In this document: piece after piece, positions 25,586-34,477 of the stretch
Numbering within the stretch: the stretch's first letter is position 1
Layout of the letters: every line of letters begins with the position of its first letter
DNA from: Weeksellaceae bacterium
GTDB lineage: Bacteria; Bacteroidota; Bacteroidia; Flavobacteriales; Weeksellaceae
Assembly: GCA_949788275.1 (NCBI GenBank)
Contig: OX460916.1
Span: 310,001-374,000, forward strand
Direction of reading: 5' to 3'
DNA length: 64,000 nt
Notes under the pieces: model-generated
The model's input: only the letters and a program-made list of their open reading frames with translations
Told to the model about the DNA's origin: nothing
The model's database searches: none
Position numbers and translations under genes: made by a program

Positions 25586-25981
25586 ATGAAAAATTATCTT
25601 ATAATGTTGTTATTCTGTCTTACTTCTTTCAGTTTTGCACAGTCTAGAACCAAAAGTAATTCGGTCTATGTGGCCGTTAACGAGAAAAATAGCTCGTATA
25701 CCTACAACGCCAGTTTTCATATAGACAAAACGCTGGCTGTTAAAAAAATTATAGAGAAATACCTTGGTCGTGCTTCGGGTGAAACAAACAATTGGCGATG
25801 GACGCCCAACGAGGTCTTAGAGGCTTCTTTGAAAGCAGGTAAGGTCCGTGTGGAATTGGACAAGGAATCGAAATCATCCGTTTCGATGGAGAAGTTAAAA
25901 GAAATGGCGGATGAAATAGGGGAAATTATCAATGAAAAAGGGCCTAAACGCCCTATTCCTCCAACGCCTCCGAATTCGTAA
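25586..25981 (+). CDS. small secreted protein, unknown
   Basis: 131 residues with signal peptide (MLLFCLTSFSFAQ). The mature part has a strand-rich half, a central DKTLAVKKIIEKYLG helix with WRWTPNE, a helix KLKEMADEIGEIINEKG and a proline-rich end (KRPIPPTPPNS). No family recognised. Confidence 0.65.
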   Translation: MKNYLIMLLFCLTSFSFAQSRTKSNSVYVAVNEKNSSYTYNASFHIDKTLAVKKIIEKYLGRASGETNNWRWTPNEVLEASLKAGKVRVELDKESKSSVSMEKLKEMADEIGEIINEKGPKRPIPPTPPNS

Positions 25982-26045
25982 TTTGACGTTGTTAGCGATC
26001 CAAGACCTAAGGAATGGTCCTTGCAGAGTGGTTTAGCCCTCAAAG

Positions 26046-26089
26046 CCTATAGCCTTCAATGTTCTGACAAGAACATTGAAGGCTATAGG
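26046..26089. repeat. perfect 19-bp inverted repeat
   Basis: CCTATAGCCTTCAATGTTC at 26046-26064 and its exact complement GAACATTGAAGGCTATAGG at 26071-26089, loop of six. No T tract. It abuts the 3' end of structured repeat copy B. Confidence 0.85.
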
Positions 26090-26092
26090 CGC

Positions 26093-26200
26093 GCGGCAGG
26101 GATAGCAGCGGCATCCTTTGCTGCCCCCTTTTGCTCGAATTAACCGATAAGGTTCTTGCAGCAAAGATAGAGCGAATAGCCCGGTGCGTAGCAGCCGCCC
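26093..26200 (-). repeat. structured dispersed repeat, copy B (108 nt)
   Basis: On the minus strand: GGGCGGCTGCTACGCACC, GGGCTATTCGCTCTATC, stem CTTTGCTGC/GCAGCAAAG around a 34-nt variable loop, GGATGCCGCTGCTATCCC, TGCCGC. Relative to copy A two G-to-A/C-to-T changes fall in the 5' hairpin. Same orientation as namZ, whose terminator ends 16 nt before it. Confidence 0.75.
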
Positions 26201-26216
26201 AACTGAAATGACAAAG

Positions 26217-26247
26217 AAAAAGAGCATCAAACGATGCTCTTTTTTTA
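26217..26247 (-). terminator. terminator after namZ
   Basis: AGAGCATC, AAAC, GATGCTCT with A and T tracts on both sides. Confidence 0.85.
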
Positions 26248-26262
26248 GGGTTAAATAGACGA

Positions 26263-27498
26263 TTAGTCTGTATAGAGTAAATACTTTTTACGAACGTGTT
26301 TAAATTGTTCTAAATCGGCTTTCCAAGTCGCTCTAATTTGCTCTTCGGTTTTACCTGCTTCAATTTGTTTTCTCAGTTCATCCGTTCCTGCTAATTGATC
26401 GATCCACAGTTTTTTTCCGTTATACGTCCAAAATGGTTGTTTGGTGTTGTTTTTATAGGCCGTGATTAACCATTGAAGATTTATACGGGTTTGAAACGGG
26501 GCATTCGACAAATCTTCGCCATAACATACTTCATTCTTGAACTTAGGCTCTTTTGCGCCAGGCATCGACTTTGGGGTGTAGCTGTAAGGCATATTTTTTA
26601 GATAAGGCGATCCGTAAACCTGAAACTGGGTGGTTGTTCCCCGGCCTTCGTTTACATTAGTCCCTTCGAATAGGCATGTACTAGGGTAAAGGTTGATCGA
26701 TTGATCGTTGGGTAAGTTAGGCGATGGTTTTACTGGTAAACTGTAACGCGATTGGTGGGTGTAGTTCTTTAAAGGAACCACCGTAAGATCGGCTTTAACT
26801 TGACCGTCTAACCAGCCTTCGCCATTAATCATTTGGGCATATTCGCCCATGGTCATTCCGTAGATAATGGGTACGGGATGCATACCGACAAACGATTTGT
26901 TTTCGGGTTTCATCATAGGACCATCGATGTAGTGCGCGTTGGGATTTGGGCGATCGAGTACCATAACTTTTTTATTGTTTTGCGCGGCGGCTTCCATTAC
27001 ATAGTGCAAGGTTGAGATGTAGGTGTAAAAACGGGCGCCCACATCTTGCATATCAAAAACAAGGATGTCAATATCCGCAATTTGAGCCTTGGTTGGTTTA
27101 CGATTGTTGCCATACAAAGAGACTATTGGTAAGCCTGTTTTCTCATCGATACCCGATTTTACTTTGTCTCCAGCATCTGCCTCGCCTCTAAAACCATGTT
27201 CTGGAGAATATATTTTAACCACCTCTATGCCTTGGCTTATTAAATAATCTACCAAGTGCGTATAATTTCCTTTGACCCGTAAAACACCTGTTTGATTGGA
27301 TACAACACCCACTTTCTTTCCTTTTAATTGGTGTAAATAGGCCGTATTGTTTTCGGCACCTAGTATAATCTCGATTCCGTGTTTCTGAGGGTCTTGTTCG
27401 TTAAATAGTGCTTTTCCGTTCGTAGGGAAAGGCATAAAGGAGAAAAAAATACCTGAGCTTAATAAAGCAATTGATGTATATTTGACGAAGTTTTTCAT
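26263..27498 (-). CDS. namZ: exo-beta-N-acetylmuramidase NamZ-like protein (DUF1343, GH171)
   Basis: 411 residues with an N-terminal signal segment. Conserved DUF1343 blocks: GKKVGVVSNQTGV, YSPEHGFRGEADAG, DIDILVFDMQDVGARFYTYISTL, VLDRPNPN, PNLPNDQSINLYPSTCLFEGTNVNEGRGT (the last two define the active-site cleft; PSTCLFEGTNVNEGRGT is the family's strongest motif). Characterised members release non-reducing-end MurNAc from peptidoglycan fragments. Together with the NagZ-type enzyme at 5688 this would strip alternating MurNAc and GlcNAc from wall debris. Predicted periplasmic or surface. Confidence 0.88.
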   Translation of the reverse strand: MKNFVKYTSIALLSSGIFFSFMPFPTNGKALFNEQDPQKHGIEIILGAENNTAYLHQLKGKKVGVVSNQTGVLRVKGNYTHLVDYLISQGIEVVKIYSPEHGFRGEADAGDKVKSGIDEKTGLPIVSLYGNNRKPTKAQIADIDILVFDMQDVGARFYTYISTLHYVMEAAAQNNKKVMVLDRPNPNAHYIDGPMMKPENKSFVGMHPVPIIYGMTMGEYAQMINGEGWLDGQVKADLTVVPLKNYTHQSRYSLPVKPSPNLPNDQSINLYPSTCLFEGTNVNEGRGTTTQFQVYGSPYLKNMPYSYTPKSMPGAKEPKFKNEVCYGEDLSNAPFQTRINLQWLITAYKNNTKQPFWTYNGKKLWIDQLAGTDELRKQIEAGKTEEQIRATWKADLEQFKHVRKKYLLYTD

Positions 27499-27582
27499 AT
27501 AATTGAAGTTGTTACGACGATTGATGATTAATCGGCTTGCATTGAGCCAATCATATATGTTTAATCTTTAAATTAATAGACT

Positions 27583-28812
27583 TTGAGTTTTTCGTGGTGG
27601 TTTTCAAAAAAAATTGCACTTGGTAAAAATACTAAAAATAATCTATCGAGTATTATTATTCGTATTGGACAAGTTGCGGTAGCTTTGGGAATGATTGTTT
27701 CTTTGGTTACAATCTCAACCGGGGTTGGTGCCGGAAAAGCCATCAAAAGCAAGCTGGCCGATTTTAATGGGCATATTACCATTAAAAATTACAACAGCAA
27801 TACTTCGCTTAATTCAGATTCGTTATCGATTAATCAAAATTTTTATCCGAATTTTAAGGGGATTCCCGAAGTGATCCATGTACAGGCTGTTGCTAATAAA
27901 AGTGGGGTTATTCGGACAAAGGAGAATTTTAGTGGCGTATTGTTTAAAGGCGTTGGAACCGATTTTGATTCGGTTCGTTTTCAGAAATTTTTGATTCGAG
28001 GGCATTTCCCGAAAATTAATAAGGACTCTTTAGTGAACAGTGTTGTGTTGTCCGACAAAATAGCCAAGGAATTAAAACTCGATGTCGATTCGTCTTTTGT
28101 AATGTATTTTCTGAAAGAAGATAATACACCCATCTATAGACGTTTTACCATTGACGGTATCTACAAAACCGATATCAAGAACTTTGATGATATCTTTATG
28201 ATTGGCGATCTAAAACACGTGCAACATTTAAATCGTTGGGATAGTACTACCGTTGGCGGGTTTGAGGTTTTTGTAAAAGACCTGGATAAAATAAACCTAA
28301 CAACCGAAAAGGTGAGTGGTGCCATACCGTATAATTTATTTGCCGAAAGCGCATCGTCTTCATTTGCTCAAATTAACGATTGGATTTCTGTATTTGATAA
28401 GAATATTGTCATTATTGTGGTTATTATGCTTTTTGTTGTCGTGATTAATATGGCCATGGTCCTCTTAATTCTTATTTTAGAACGTACGCAATCCATAGGT
28501 TTATTAAAAGCTTTTGGCGCTACCAATTGGCGCGTACGGAAACTATTTATTAATTACGCCCTGTTTATTATGGCGCCAGGGCTAGTGGTTGGTAATGTAG
28601 TAGGCATTGGCCTTTTATTGATACAGAAATATTTTAAAGTGATACAACTACCGCCCGAAAATTACTATTTATCAACGGCGCCCGTTTACCTCGATTTTAG
28701 TTATATTCTTTTCTTAAACCTAGGGGCTTTATTAATTTGTGCAATTGTCTTACTTTTGCCATCGTATATGATTGCGAAGATAACCCCTTCAAAAGCCATT
28801 AATTTTAGATAA
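27583..28812 (+). CDS. FtsX/LolC-type ABC transporter permease, TTG start
   Basis: 409 residues. One transmembrane helix near residues 28-50 (IIIRIGQVAVALGMIVSLVT), a periplasmic MacB-like domain (about 55-270), then three helices in an FtsX domain (IVIIVVIMLFVVVINMAMVL; YALFIMAPGLVVGNVVGIGLLL; YILFLNLGALLICAIVLLL). This is the LolC/LolE-like topology; lipoprotein sorting or lipid transport is likely, but no ATPase gene is adjacent. An in-frame stop at 27577 and lack of an ATG before residue 37 force a TTG start at 27583 (FSWWFSKKIA). Confidence 0.85.
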   Translation: MSFSWWFSKKIALGKNTKNNLSSIIIRIGQVAVALGMIVSLVTISTGVGAGKAIKSKLADFNGHITIKNYNSNTSLNSDSLSINQNFYPNFKGIPEVIHVQAVANKSGVIRTKENFSGVLFKGVGTDFDSVRFQKFLIRGHFPKINKDSLVNSVVLSDKIAKELKLDVDSSFVMYFLKEDNTPIYRRFTIDGIYKTDIKNFDDIFMIGDLKHVQHLNRWDSTTVGGFEVFVKDLDKINLTTEKVSGAIPYNLFAESASSSFAQINDWISVFDKNIVIIVVIMLFVVVINMAMVLLILILERTQSIGLLKAFGATNWRVRKLFINYALFIMAPGLVVGNVVGIGLLLIQKYFKVIQLPPENYYLSTAPVYLDFSYILFLNLGALLICAIVLLLPSYMIAKITPSKAINFR

Positions 28813-28844
28813 TAATTTATTTCACACCGCATAAATAATTGAAC

Positions 28845-30206
28845 ATGAAATACGCACATAATATATTAGAAACCATTGGGAATACACCCATGGTAAAACT
28901 AAACCAAATTACCAAAGAATTGCCTTGTACAGTTTTGGCTAAAGTGGAATACTTTAACCCAGGACACTCTTGTAAAGACCGTATGGCTTTAAAAATGGTT
29001 GAAGACGCCGAAAAAGATGGTCGTTTACAGCCAGGAGGTACAATTATCGAAGGAACGTCGGGGAATACCGGAATGGGCCTTGCTTTAGCGGCCATTATTA
29101 AAGGGTATAAGTTAATCTGTGTAATTACCGACAAACAATCGAAAGAGAAAATGGATATCTTACGTGCCGTAGGTGCGAAGGTTATCGTTTGTCCTACCGA
29201 TGTTGAGCCCGATGATGCCCGTTCATACTATTCTGTTTCTAAACGTTTAGCAGAAGAAACACCCAATGCATGGTATGTGAACCAATACGATAATCCATCG
29301 AATGCCCAAGCCAATTACGAACAAACCGGTCCTGAAATTTGGGAACAAACCGAAGGAAAAGTAACCCACTTTATTGTAGGTGTTGGTACCGGAGGTACCA
29401 TCTCGGGTGTTGGAAAATACTTAAAAGAACAAAATCCGAATGTGAAAATTTGGGGCGTAGATACCTACGGATCGGTGTTTAAAAAATACCACGAAACAGG
29501 TGTTTTCGACGAAAATGAAGTTTATTCTTACGTAACCGAAGGAATTGGAGAAGATATTTTGCCTAAAAATGTCGATTTTAACGTGATCGATGGTTTTACC
29601 AAGGTTACCGATAAAGATGCTGCCGTTTATACGCGCCGTCTAGCTTTAGAAGAAGGTTTATTTGTAGGAATGTCTTCAGGCTCTGCCATCAAAGGATTGC
29701 TACAGTTAAAAGACGAATTTGGACCAGACGATGTGGTAGTGGTTCTATTTCACGATTCAGGTTCTCGTTATGTCGGAAAAATCTTTAACGACGATTGGAT
29801 GCGCGATCGCGGATACTTAGAAGAAGAAGTGAAAAAAGCAATCGATTTAATCGATGCTCATATCGATCAACCATTGGTTATTGCTCGTACAGAAGAATTA
29901 GTGGCCCATGCCATCGACCGCATGCGTAAGTTCAAAATCTCGCAAATTCCCGTAATCGATATCAACGGATTTGCCGGTTCTGTCGATGAATCAGACTTAT
30001 TTCAAGCCTTTATGGAAAACCCAAACATTGCCGAGAAACCAATTCGCGAAGTCATGGGAGCAGCTTACCCTGTTGTAAAAGCAACGGCAAGCATTGAAGA
30101 AGTGTCGGCTTTAATGACAAAAGAAAATCAAGCGGTAATCGTCGCGTTAGACAATGGTAAACACCATATCATTACAAAACACGATATTATCAACTCAATT
30201 AAATAA
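28845..30206 (+). CDS. PLP-dependent cystathionine beta-synthase/cysteine synthase with C-terminal CBS pair
   Basis: 453 residues from the ATG at 28845. Residues 1-320 are a fold-type II PLP enzyme: TIGNTPMVKLN, PLP lysine in GHSCKDRMAL, EGTSGNTGMGLA, GVGTGGTISGVGKYL (phosphate loop), SSGSAIKGL. Residues 330-453 are two CBS domains (VAHAIDRMRKFKISQIPVID; VSALMTKENQAVIVAL). Family members make cystathionine or cysteine from serine derivatives. Which reaction is used cannot be decided here. Confidence 0.9.
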   Translation: MKYAHNILETIGNTPMVKLNQITKELPCTVLAKVEYFNPGHSCKDRMALKMVEDAEKDGRLQPGGTIIEGTSGNTGMGLALAAIIKGYKLICVITDKQSKEKMDILRAVGAKVIVCPTDVEPDDARSYYSVSKRLAEETPNAWYVNQYDNPSNAQANYEQTGPEIWEQTEGKVTHFIVGVGTGGTISGVGKYLKEQNPNVKIWGVDTYGSVFKKYHETGVFDENEVYSYVTEGIGEDILPKNVDFNVIDGFTKVTDKDAAVYTRRLALEEGLFVGMSSGSAIKGLLQLKDEFGPDDVVVVLFHDSGSRYVGKIFNDDWMRDRGYLEEEVKKAIDLIDAHIDQPLVIARTEELVAHAIDRMRKFKISQIPVIDINGFAGSVDESDLFQAFMENPNIAEKPIREVMGAAYPVVKATASIEEVSALMTKENQAVIVALDNGKHHIITKHDIINSIK

Positions 30207-30214
30207 AAACATTG

Positions 30215-30222
30215 TATTTTTG
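30215..30222 (+). promoter_or_regulatory. -7 box (TATTTTTG) of lptB
   Basis: Matches TAnnTTTG and lies 8 nt before the ATG at 30231 (or 2 nt before the GTG at 30225), in the 18-24 nt gap after the upstream gene. Confidence 0.4.
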
Positions 30223-30230
30223 ATGTGCGT

Positions 30231-30965
30231 ATGGGAATTGTATTAAGAGGTCAGAATTTAATTAAAGACTACGGAAAAAAACACGTCGTTAAAAATGTAT
30301 CGTTCGAGGTGCAGCAAGGCGAAATTATCGGATTGCTTGGCCCAAATGGTGCGGGGAAAACAACATCGTTTTATATGATTGTTGGGCTGGTACAAGCCAC
30401 ACAAGGAAAAGTCTTTCTAGACAAACAAGACATTACCAATGATGCCATGTATAGACGTGCGCAAAAAGGTATTGGCTATTTGGCACAAGAAGCTTCGGTG
30501 TTTCGTAAATTGTCGGTCGAAGATAACATTAAATCGGTTCTGCAATTTACCAAGTACTCAAAGAAAGAACAGCAAATGCGTACAGACGCTTTGGTGGAAG
30601 AATTCTCGTTAGAACATGTGCGCAAGAACCGTGGTGATTTATTGTCAGGGGGTGAACGCCGTCGTACAGAAATTGCTCGCTGTTTAGCAACCGAACCCAA
30701 CTTTATCTTACTCGATGAACCTTTTGCTGGTGTAGACCCTATTGCGGTAGAAGATATTCAGAAAATTGTCCGTTCGTTAAAAGATAAAAACATCGGTATT
30801 CTAATCACCGACCACAATGTGTCGCAAACGTTGGCAATTACAGATAAAACCTACATTATGTTTGAAGGTAAGATACTGAAAGAAGGCTCTCCAGAAGAAC
30901 TAGCGACCGATCCCGATGTACGCCGGGTTTATCTGGGTGAAAACTTCACCTATCAACAGATCTAA
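30231..30965 (+). CDS. lptB: LPS export ABC transporter ATP-binding protein LptB
   Basis: 244 residues from the ATG at 30231; a GTG at 30225 would add two. Walker [14 protein letters not shown] (the SFYM continuation is specific for LptB), Q loop [10 protein letters not shown], signature [13 protein letters not shown], Walker [15 protein letters not shown], and switch His in ITDHNV. It powers extraction of lipopolysaccharide from the inner membrane together with LptFG, which is not in the window. Confidence 0.94.
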   Translation: MGIVLRGQNLIKDYGKKHVVKNVSFEVQQGEIIGLLGPNGAGKTTSFYMIVGLVQATQGKVFLDKQDITNDAMYRRAQKGIGYLAQEASVFRKLSVEDNIKSVLQFTKYSKKEQQMRTDALVEEFSLEHVRKNRGDLLSGGERRRTEIARCLATEPNFILLDEPFAGVDPIAVEDIQKIVRSLKDKNIGILITDHNVSQTLAITDKTYIMFEGKILKEGSPEELATDPDVRRVYLGENFTYQQI

Positions 30966-30984
30966 AAAATTAAACGATAATTTC

Positions 30985-31010
30985 AGCCTCCATTTTTTGG
31001 AGGCTTTTTT
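30985..31010 (+). terminator. terminator of lptB
   Basis: AGCCTCC, ATTTTTT loop, GGAGGCT and a T tract, 20 nt after the stop codon. Confidence 0.85.
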
Positions 31011-31072
31011 ATTTCATCTTAACGCGTTCTCAATGGGTTGATGACTCGTTAAGCATACGATTTAAATTGACT

Positions 31073-31179
31073 GGGCGGCCGCTCCGCGCCGGGCTATACG
31101 CTCTATCTTTGCTGCAAAAACATCCTCGAAATATTCAGCCAAAGGTGGCAGCAAAGGATGCCGCTGCTATCCCTGCCGC
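31073..31179 (+). repeat. structured dispersed repeat, copy C (107 nt)
   Basis: GGGCGGCCGCTCCGCGCC, GGGCTATACGCTCTATC, stem CTTTGCTGC/GCAGCAAAG around a 31-nt variable loop, GGATGCCGCTGCTATCCC, TGCCGC. Same direction as lptB, 62 nt beyond its terminator, in the gap to the convergent hxlR gene. Confidence 0.75.
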
Positions 31180-31222
31180 AAATCCCAATAAGGTTGATTG
31201 AAAAGGCTTTGTGGCCTAAGGT

Positions 31223-31594
31223 TTAGGGCGCTTTCTCCTCTAATAACCCACGGTGTTTAGCACCCCAAAGATCCAGTAAATCCCATATCGGAAATAACTC
31301 ACAAGCGACAGCCGTTAATTCATAATCAACACGGGGTGGAACTTCCGCATAGACCGTTCGTTTTACCAACAGATCTTTCTCCAGTTCACGAAGCTGAAGG
31401 GTTAACATACGTTCTGTAATGCCAGGAATACATTTCTTTAATTCCCCAAACCGGAGTTTGCCCGATTTTAATTCACATAAAATCATCATTTTCCAACGAC
31501 CTCCTATTTTACAGATCGAATAAATTGAATCACAATAGTTGGTGATGATTTCTTCATTGATTTTATTGGTCGAATTTTCTTTTCTTAAAGCCAT
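31223..31594 (-). CDS. HxlR-family transcriptional regulator
   Basis: 123 residues of the HxlR winged-helix family: CDSIYSICKIGGRWKMMILCEL at the start, RFGELKKCIPGITERMLTLQLREL as recognition helix region, PPRVDYELTAVACEL as wing. HxlR regulators often sense reactive electrophiles through an N-terminal cysteine; here Cys21 and Cys28 are candidates. It is divergent from an MFS exporter that it probably represses. Confidence 0.9.
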   Translation of the reverse strand: MALRKENSTNKINEEIITNYCDSIYSICKIGGRWKMMILCELKSGKLRFGELKKCIPGITERMLTLQLRELEKDLLVKRTVYAEVPPRVDYELTAVACELFPIWDLLDLWGAKHRGLLEEKAP

Positions 31595-31612
31595 TACTTA
31601 CAAAATTGTTAG

Positions 31613-31628
31613 TACCATACATTGGGTA
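31613..31628. promoter_or_regulatory. candidate HxlR operator
   Basis: TACC at 31613-31616 and GGTA at 31625-31628, an inverted repeat with an 8-nt spacer in the 95-nt divergent promoter region; a second GTACC follows at 31631. Similar TAC-type palindromes are bound by HxlR/YodB proteins. Confidence 0.4.
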
Positions 31629-31658
31629 GTGTACCCTGCAAAATTACTGTATTTAAAA

Positions 31659-31666
31659 TAATTTTG
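31659..31666 (+). promoter_or_regulatory. -7 box (TAATTTTG) of the MFS gene
   Basis: Exact TAnnTTTG match, 23 nt before the ATG at 31690; the candidate operator lies just upstream of it. Confidence 0.5.
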
Positions 31667-31689
31667 CGCCTTAATGAATTCAAAATAAA

Positions 31690-32880
31690 ATGAAAAAATT
31701 TGCATACATCGGTTGCTTAGGCTTTATAGGCGTAATCACCACAGAGTTTGGTGTTATTGGTATTTTACCTCAAATAGCCCAACACTACCATATCACCATA
31801 GACATTGCAGGTTATTTATTAGGTGCGTTTGCCTTGGTTATTGCCCTAACAGGGCCATTTATGACGTTATTGATGTCGCGTTACGACAAGCGAAAAGTCA
31901 TGTTAGCATCCATTGCTATATTTGTCTTTACAGGGTTAGTGTCCTCTTTTTCTCCGCCCTTTTGGTTATTGATGGTGGTTCGAATTTTACCAGCATTCTT
32001 ACAACCCGTTTATATTGCCAATGCCTTATCGGTCGCCGTTGCCCAATCGGATAAAAGAAACGAAAACGAATTAATGGGCATCGTCTTTAGTGGTGTAGCC
32101 ATCGCGATGGTTACCACTGTGCCTTTAGCCACCTATTTAGCCAGTATTTGGTCGTGGGAAGTTTCATTTATGCTTCAAACAGTCGTCAGTATTATTGCTT
32201 GGTTAGGGATATTCTTCGTTTTACCGCCTATGCCTGTTAAGGAAAAAAAGTCTTATGGAAGTCAGCTTAAAGTCCTTCGCAAACCCGTTTTCTTAGCGAG
32301 TATAGCCATGAACTTTTTTATGATTACAGCCTGGTTTTCTACCTACAGTTATTTTGCAGACTATCTCAATAACGCCAAACAGATGGATGATACCCAGATG
32401 AGTGGAATGTTGTTTTTATTCGGAATTGTTGGCGTGTTTTCCATGTGGATCGCTGGTAAAATGCTCAATAAGAATATCACCAAGACCACTGGATTTTTTC
32501 TGTCGGGCACTATTGTTATTCCAATCCTACTCTTTCTATCTGGCACCCATCTTTGGGCAACAATCGGCGTGATTATGATTTGGGGATTTTTATATGCGCC
32601 CAGTTTTCTCAATGCATCGACGTATATGATCTCTTCAGCCGATGGGAACTTAGAGTTTGCCAATAGTTTAGCGACATCTTTTGGGAATTTAGGTATTTTC
32701 CTAGGCTCTTTCTTAGGCGGCTGGGTAATTGTTACCTATGGGGTTATCTACACGCCCGTGATTAGTATTGTTTTCGGAATTCTAGCTTTATCTATGATGG
32801 CATTAAAATCCTATTTCGAAAAACACCCCACTAAAATTAGATGGAACAACTGTGAAACTAAAAAAGAATTATGCCGATAA
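31690..32880 (+). CDS. major facilitator superfamily efflux transporter (AraJ/DHA1 type)
   Basis: 396 residues with twelve hydrophobic segments. Typical drug:H+ antiporter-1 features: FAYIGCLGFIGVITTEFGVIGILPQIA in helix 1 and LMSRYDKRKVMLASIAIF between helices 2 and 3 (the MFS motif A loop). Resembles AraJ/YdhP-type sugar or drug exporters. Divergent from hxlR, so probably induced by the exported compound. Confidence 0.88.
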   Translation: MKKFAYIGCLGFIGVITTEFGVIGILPQIAQHYHITIDIAGYLLGAFALVIALTGPFMTLLMSRYDKRKVMLASIAIFVFTGLVSSFSPPFWLLMVVRILPAFLQPVYIANALSVAVAQSDKRNENELMGIVFSGVAIAMVTTVPLATYLASIWSWEVSFMLQTVVSIIAWLGIFFVLPPMPVKEKKSYGSQLKVLRKPVFLASIAMNFFMITAWFSTYSYFADYLNNAKQMDDTQMSGMLFLFGIVGVFSMWIAGKMLNKNITKTTGFFLSGTIVIPILLFLSGTHLWATIGVIMIWGFLYAPSFLNASTYMISSADGNLEFANSLATSFGNLGIFLGSFLGGWVIVTYGVIYTPVISIVFGILALSMMALKSYFEKHPTKIRWNNCETKKELCR

Positions 32881-32973
32881 ATAAATTAAATTTTAACTAA
32901 AAAACCTTTTATAAATTCCCTTGTATCGCCCTATCTTTAGCGAATCAATTGACTTATTCATCTATTTTTTAAA

Positions 32974-33591
32974 ATGCGAGAGCTTATGCGTAAAATTCTA
33001 CTTATTTTATTGTTTTTACCACTGTTTTCAATGGCACAATCACCGCTTGATATTGCTGTTGTCGATAAAACAGCACCGCGTTATACAGAAGTGAATGATA
33101 AAGTTAAATCATTAGCATTGATAGGGAATACACGGAAATTAATCGAAGTCAAAGGAAATCCATCAACTTCTTATGCCTGGTTTTTAAATCAATACAACCA
33201 ACAAGGGGAAATCACGGTTTTAAATAGCTATATCCTTGGCGAACAGCATGGTGGTTATCAAGAAATTATTCGGTTTGAAGAAGAAGGTTCTGGGACGAAA
33301 CAAGTCGCTTACTTGGAAAACGAAAGTATAATTGCCGATGTAGACCACGATGGTGAACCAGAATTTTATTTAGTCTATGTTACCGATCGGACGTCAGAAC
33401 AAGGAAGTAAAGTTGTTCATGTATTGGTTTTTACTAAATTAACGAACGAAATCGATTTTACCATTGGGGAAATACAAGGGGTCTACACCAATGCGGGTAA
33501 ACTAAAAATCCAAGAGGCCGACGGAGCGCTCTTAAAACTGGCTAAACCTATTCAAAAAAAAGCCCATTCTATTTTGGCTCATCTAAAGTAG
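32974..33591 (+). CDS. secreted protein, unknown
   Basis: 205 residues with a signal peptide (ILLILLFLPLFSMAQ); the ATG at 32986 is an equally good start. The mature part is beta-rich and includes DVDHDGEPEFYLVYVTD, an acidic loop of the kind found in calcium-binding FG-GAP/VCBS-like repeats. No known family. Confidence 0.65.
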   Translation: MRELMRKILLILLFLPLFSMAQSPLDIAVVDKTAPRYTEVNDKVKSLALIGNTRKLIEVKGNPSTSYAWFLNQYNQQGEITVLNSYILGEQHGGYQEIIRFEEEGSGTKQVAYLENESIIADVDHDGEPEFYLVYVTDRTSEQGSKVVHVLVFTKLTNEIDFTIGEIQGVYTNAGKLKIQEADGALLKLAKPIQKKAHSILAHLK

Positions 33592-33607
33592 TTCCATGAA
33601 CTTCTTG

Positions 33608-34099
33608 TTAGACGAGTGGATAGTGTAAGACATGCTGAGGACCTTTCGGGCCTTCAATCACACGACCCGTGTCTATATAACCCGTGTCTTCATAGATTTT
33701 TAAAGCGCGCCGATTACCAAAGTTAACGCAAAGTACAATTTCATCGATTCCTGTAAATACGTCTTTCACATAACCCGGAAGCATTTTCATTAATTTGGTA
33801 CCCAGTCCTTTGCCTTGATAAATTGAATCAATGCTTAGAGAACGCAATAGAATCGAATTTTTATTGGTGGTTAAAGCCATCTTATCTTGGCTAATATCCA
33901 GTACAAAGAAACCCACAGCGCGTTCGTCCTCTGAAAAAACGGTTGGGTATTTGCCCTCTAACAATTCTACTTTTCGAATCATTAAGCAATCGTAAGGCGT
34001 TGCCGTATATTGAAGTTGATCTTCGGCTAATTTAAAATTAACCAAATCGCCATAAAAACTTGATTGATAGGGTTGAATACGTAGCGTCATAAGTAACAA
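33608..34099 (-). CDS. GNAT-family N-acetyltransferase
   Basis: 163 residues with the GNAT core: AVGFFVLDISQD (strand 4), SLSIDSIYQGKGLGTKLMKML (acetyl-CoA loop Q-x-x-G-x-G/L, motif A) and VLCVNFGNRRALKIYEDTGYIDTGR (motif B). Acetyl acceptor unknown. Confidence 0.88.
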   Translation of the reverse strand: MLLMTLRIQPYQSSFYGDLVNFKLAEDQLQYTATPYDCLMIRKVELLEGKYPTVFSEDERAVGFFVLDISQDKMALTTNKNSILLRSLSIDSIYQGKGLGTKLMKMLPGYVKDVFTGIDEIVLCVNFGNRRALKIYEDTGYIDTGRVIEGPKGPQHVLHYPLV

Positions 34100-34168
34100 A
34101 TCGGTGGTTTATAAGACTAAATTTAAAACTATTTCAGGAATAAACAAGCACTGAATAGAAATAGGTAC

Positions 34169-34204
34169 AAAAAAAGCTGAAAGATTTGGGTCTTTCAGCT
34201 TTTA
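34169..34204 (-). terminator. terminator of the bTHX gene
   Basis: AAAAGCTGAAAGA and TCTTTCAGCTTTT around TTTGGG; a T run follows on the minus strand. Confidence 0.85.
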
Positions 34205-34217
34205 AAATTATTGGTGA

Positions 34218-34343
34218 TTATTTTTTAGTTTTCGAAGTTGTTTCTTCGACGTCTTCATAATAATACTTTTTGCGAGGACGGCGTACACCGTAAGATCCTC
34301 TAATAATTTTTCCTCTTTTCGTTTTTTTATCTCCCTTTCCCAT
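34218..34343 (-). CDS. 30S ribosomal protein bTHX
   Basis: 41 residues: [19 protein letters not shown], then [15 protein letters not shown] and a Lys-rich tail. The [12 protein letters not shown]...[11 protein letters not shown] pattern is the bTHX family, a small basic peptide buried in the head of the 30S subunit in Thermus and in Bacteroidota. Followed by its own terminator. Confidence 0.88.
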   Translation of the reverse strand: MGKGDKKTKRGKIIRGSYGVRRPRKKYYYEDVEETTSKTKK

Positions 34344-34477
34344 AAATATGCTATTAGTTAATAAATCGATTAATTAGTTTAAATGTACAAATAATTAATG
34401 GTACAACAAAAGAATTTTATCAAGTTGCCGTAACTTTACGACGTTCAATGACGTATTGAATAATGACCTTTGAGAAA

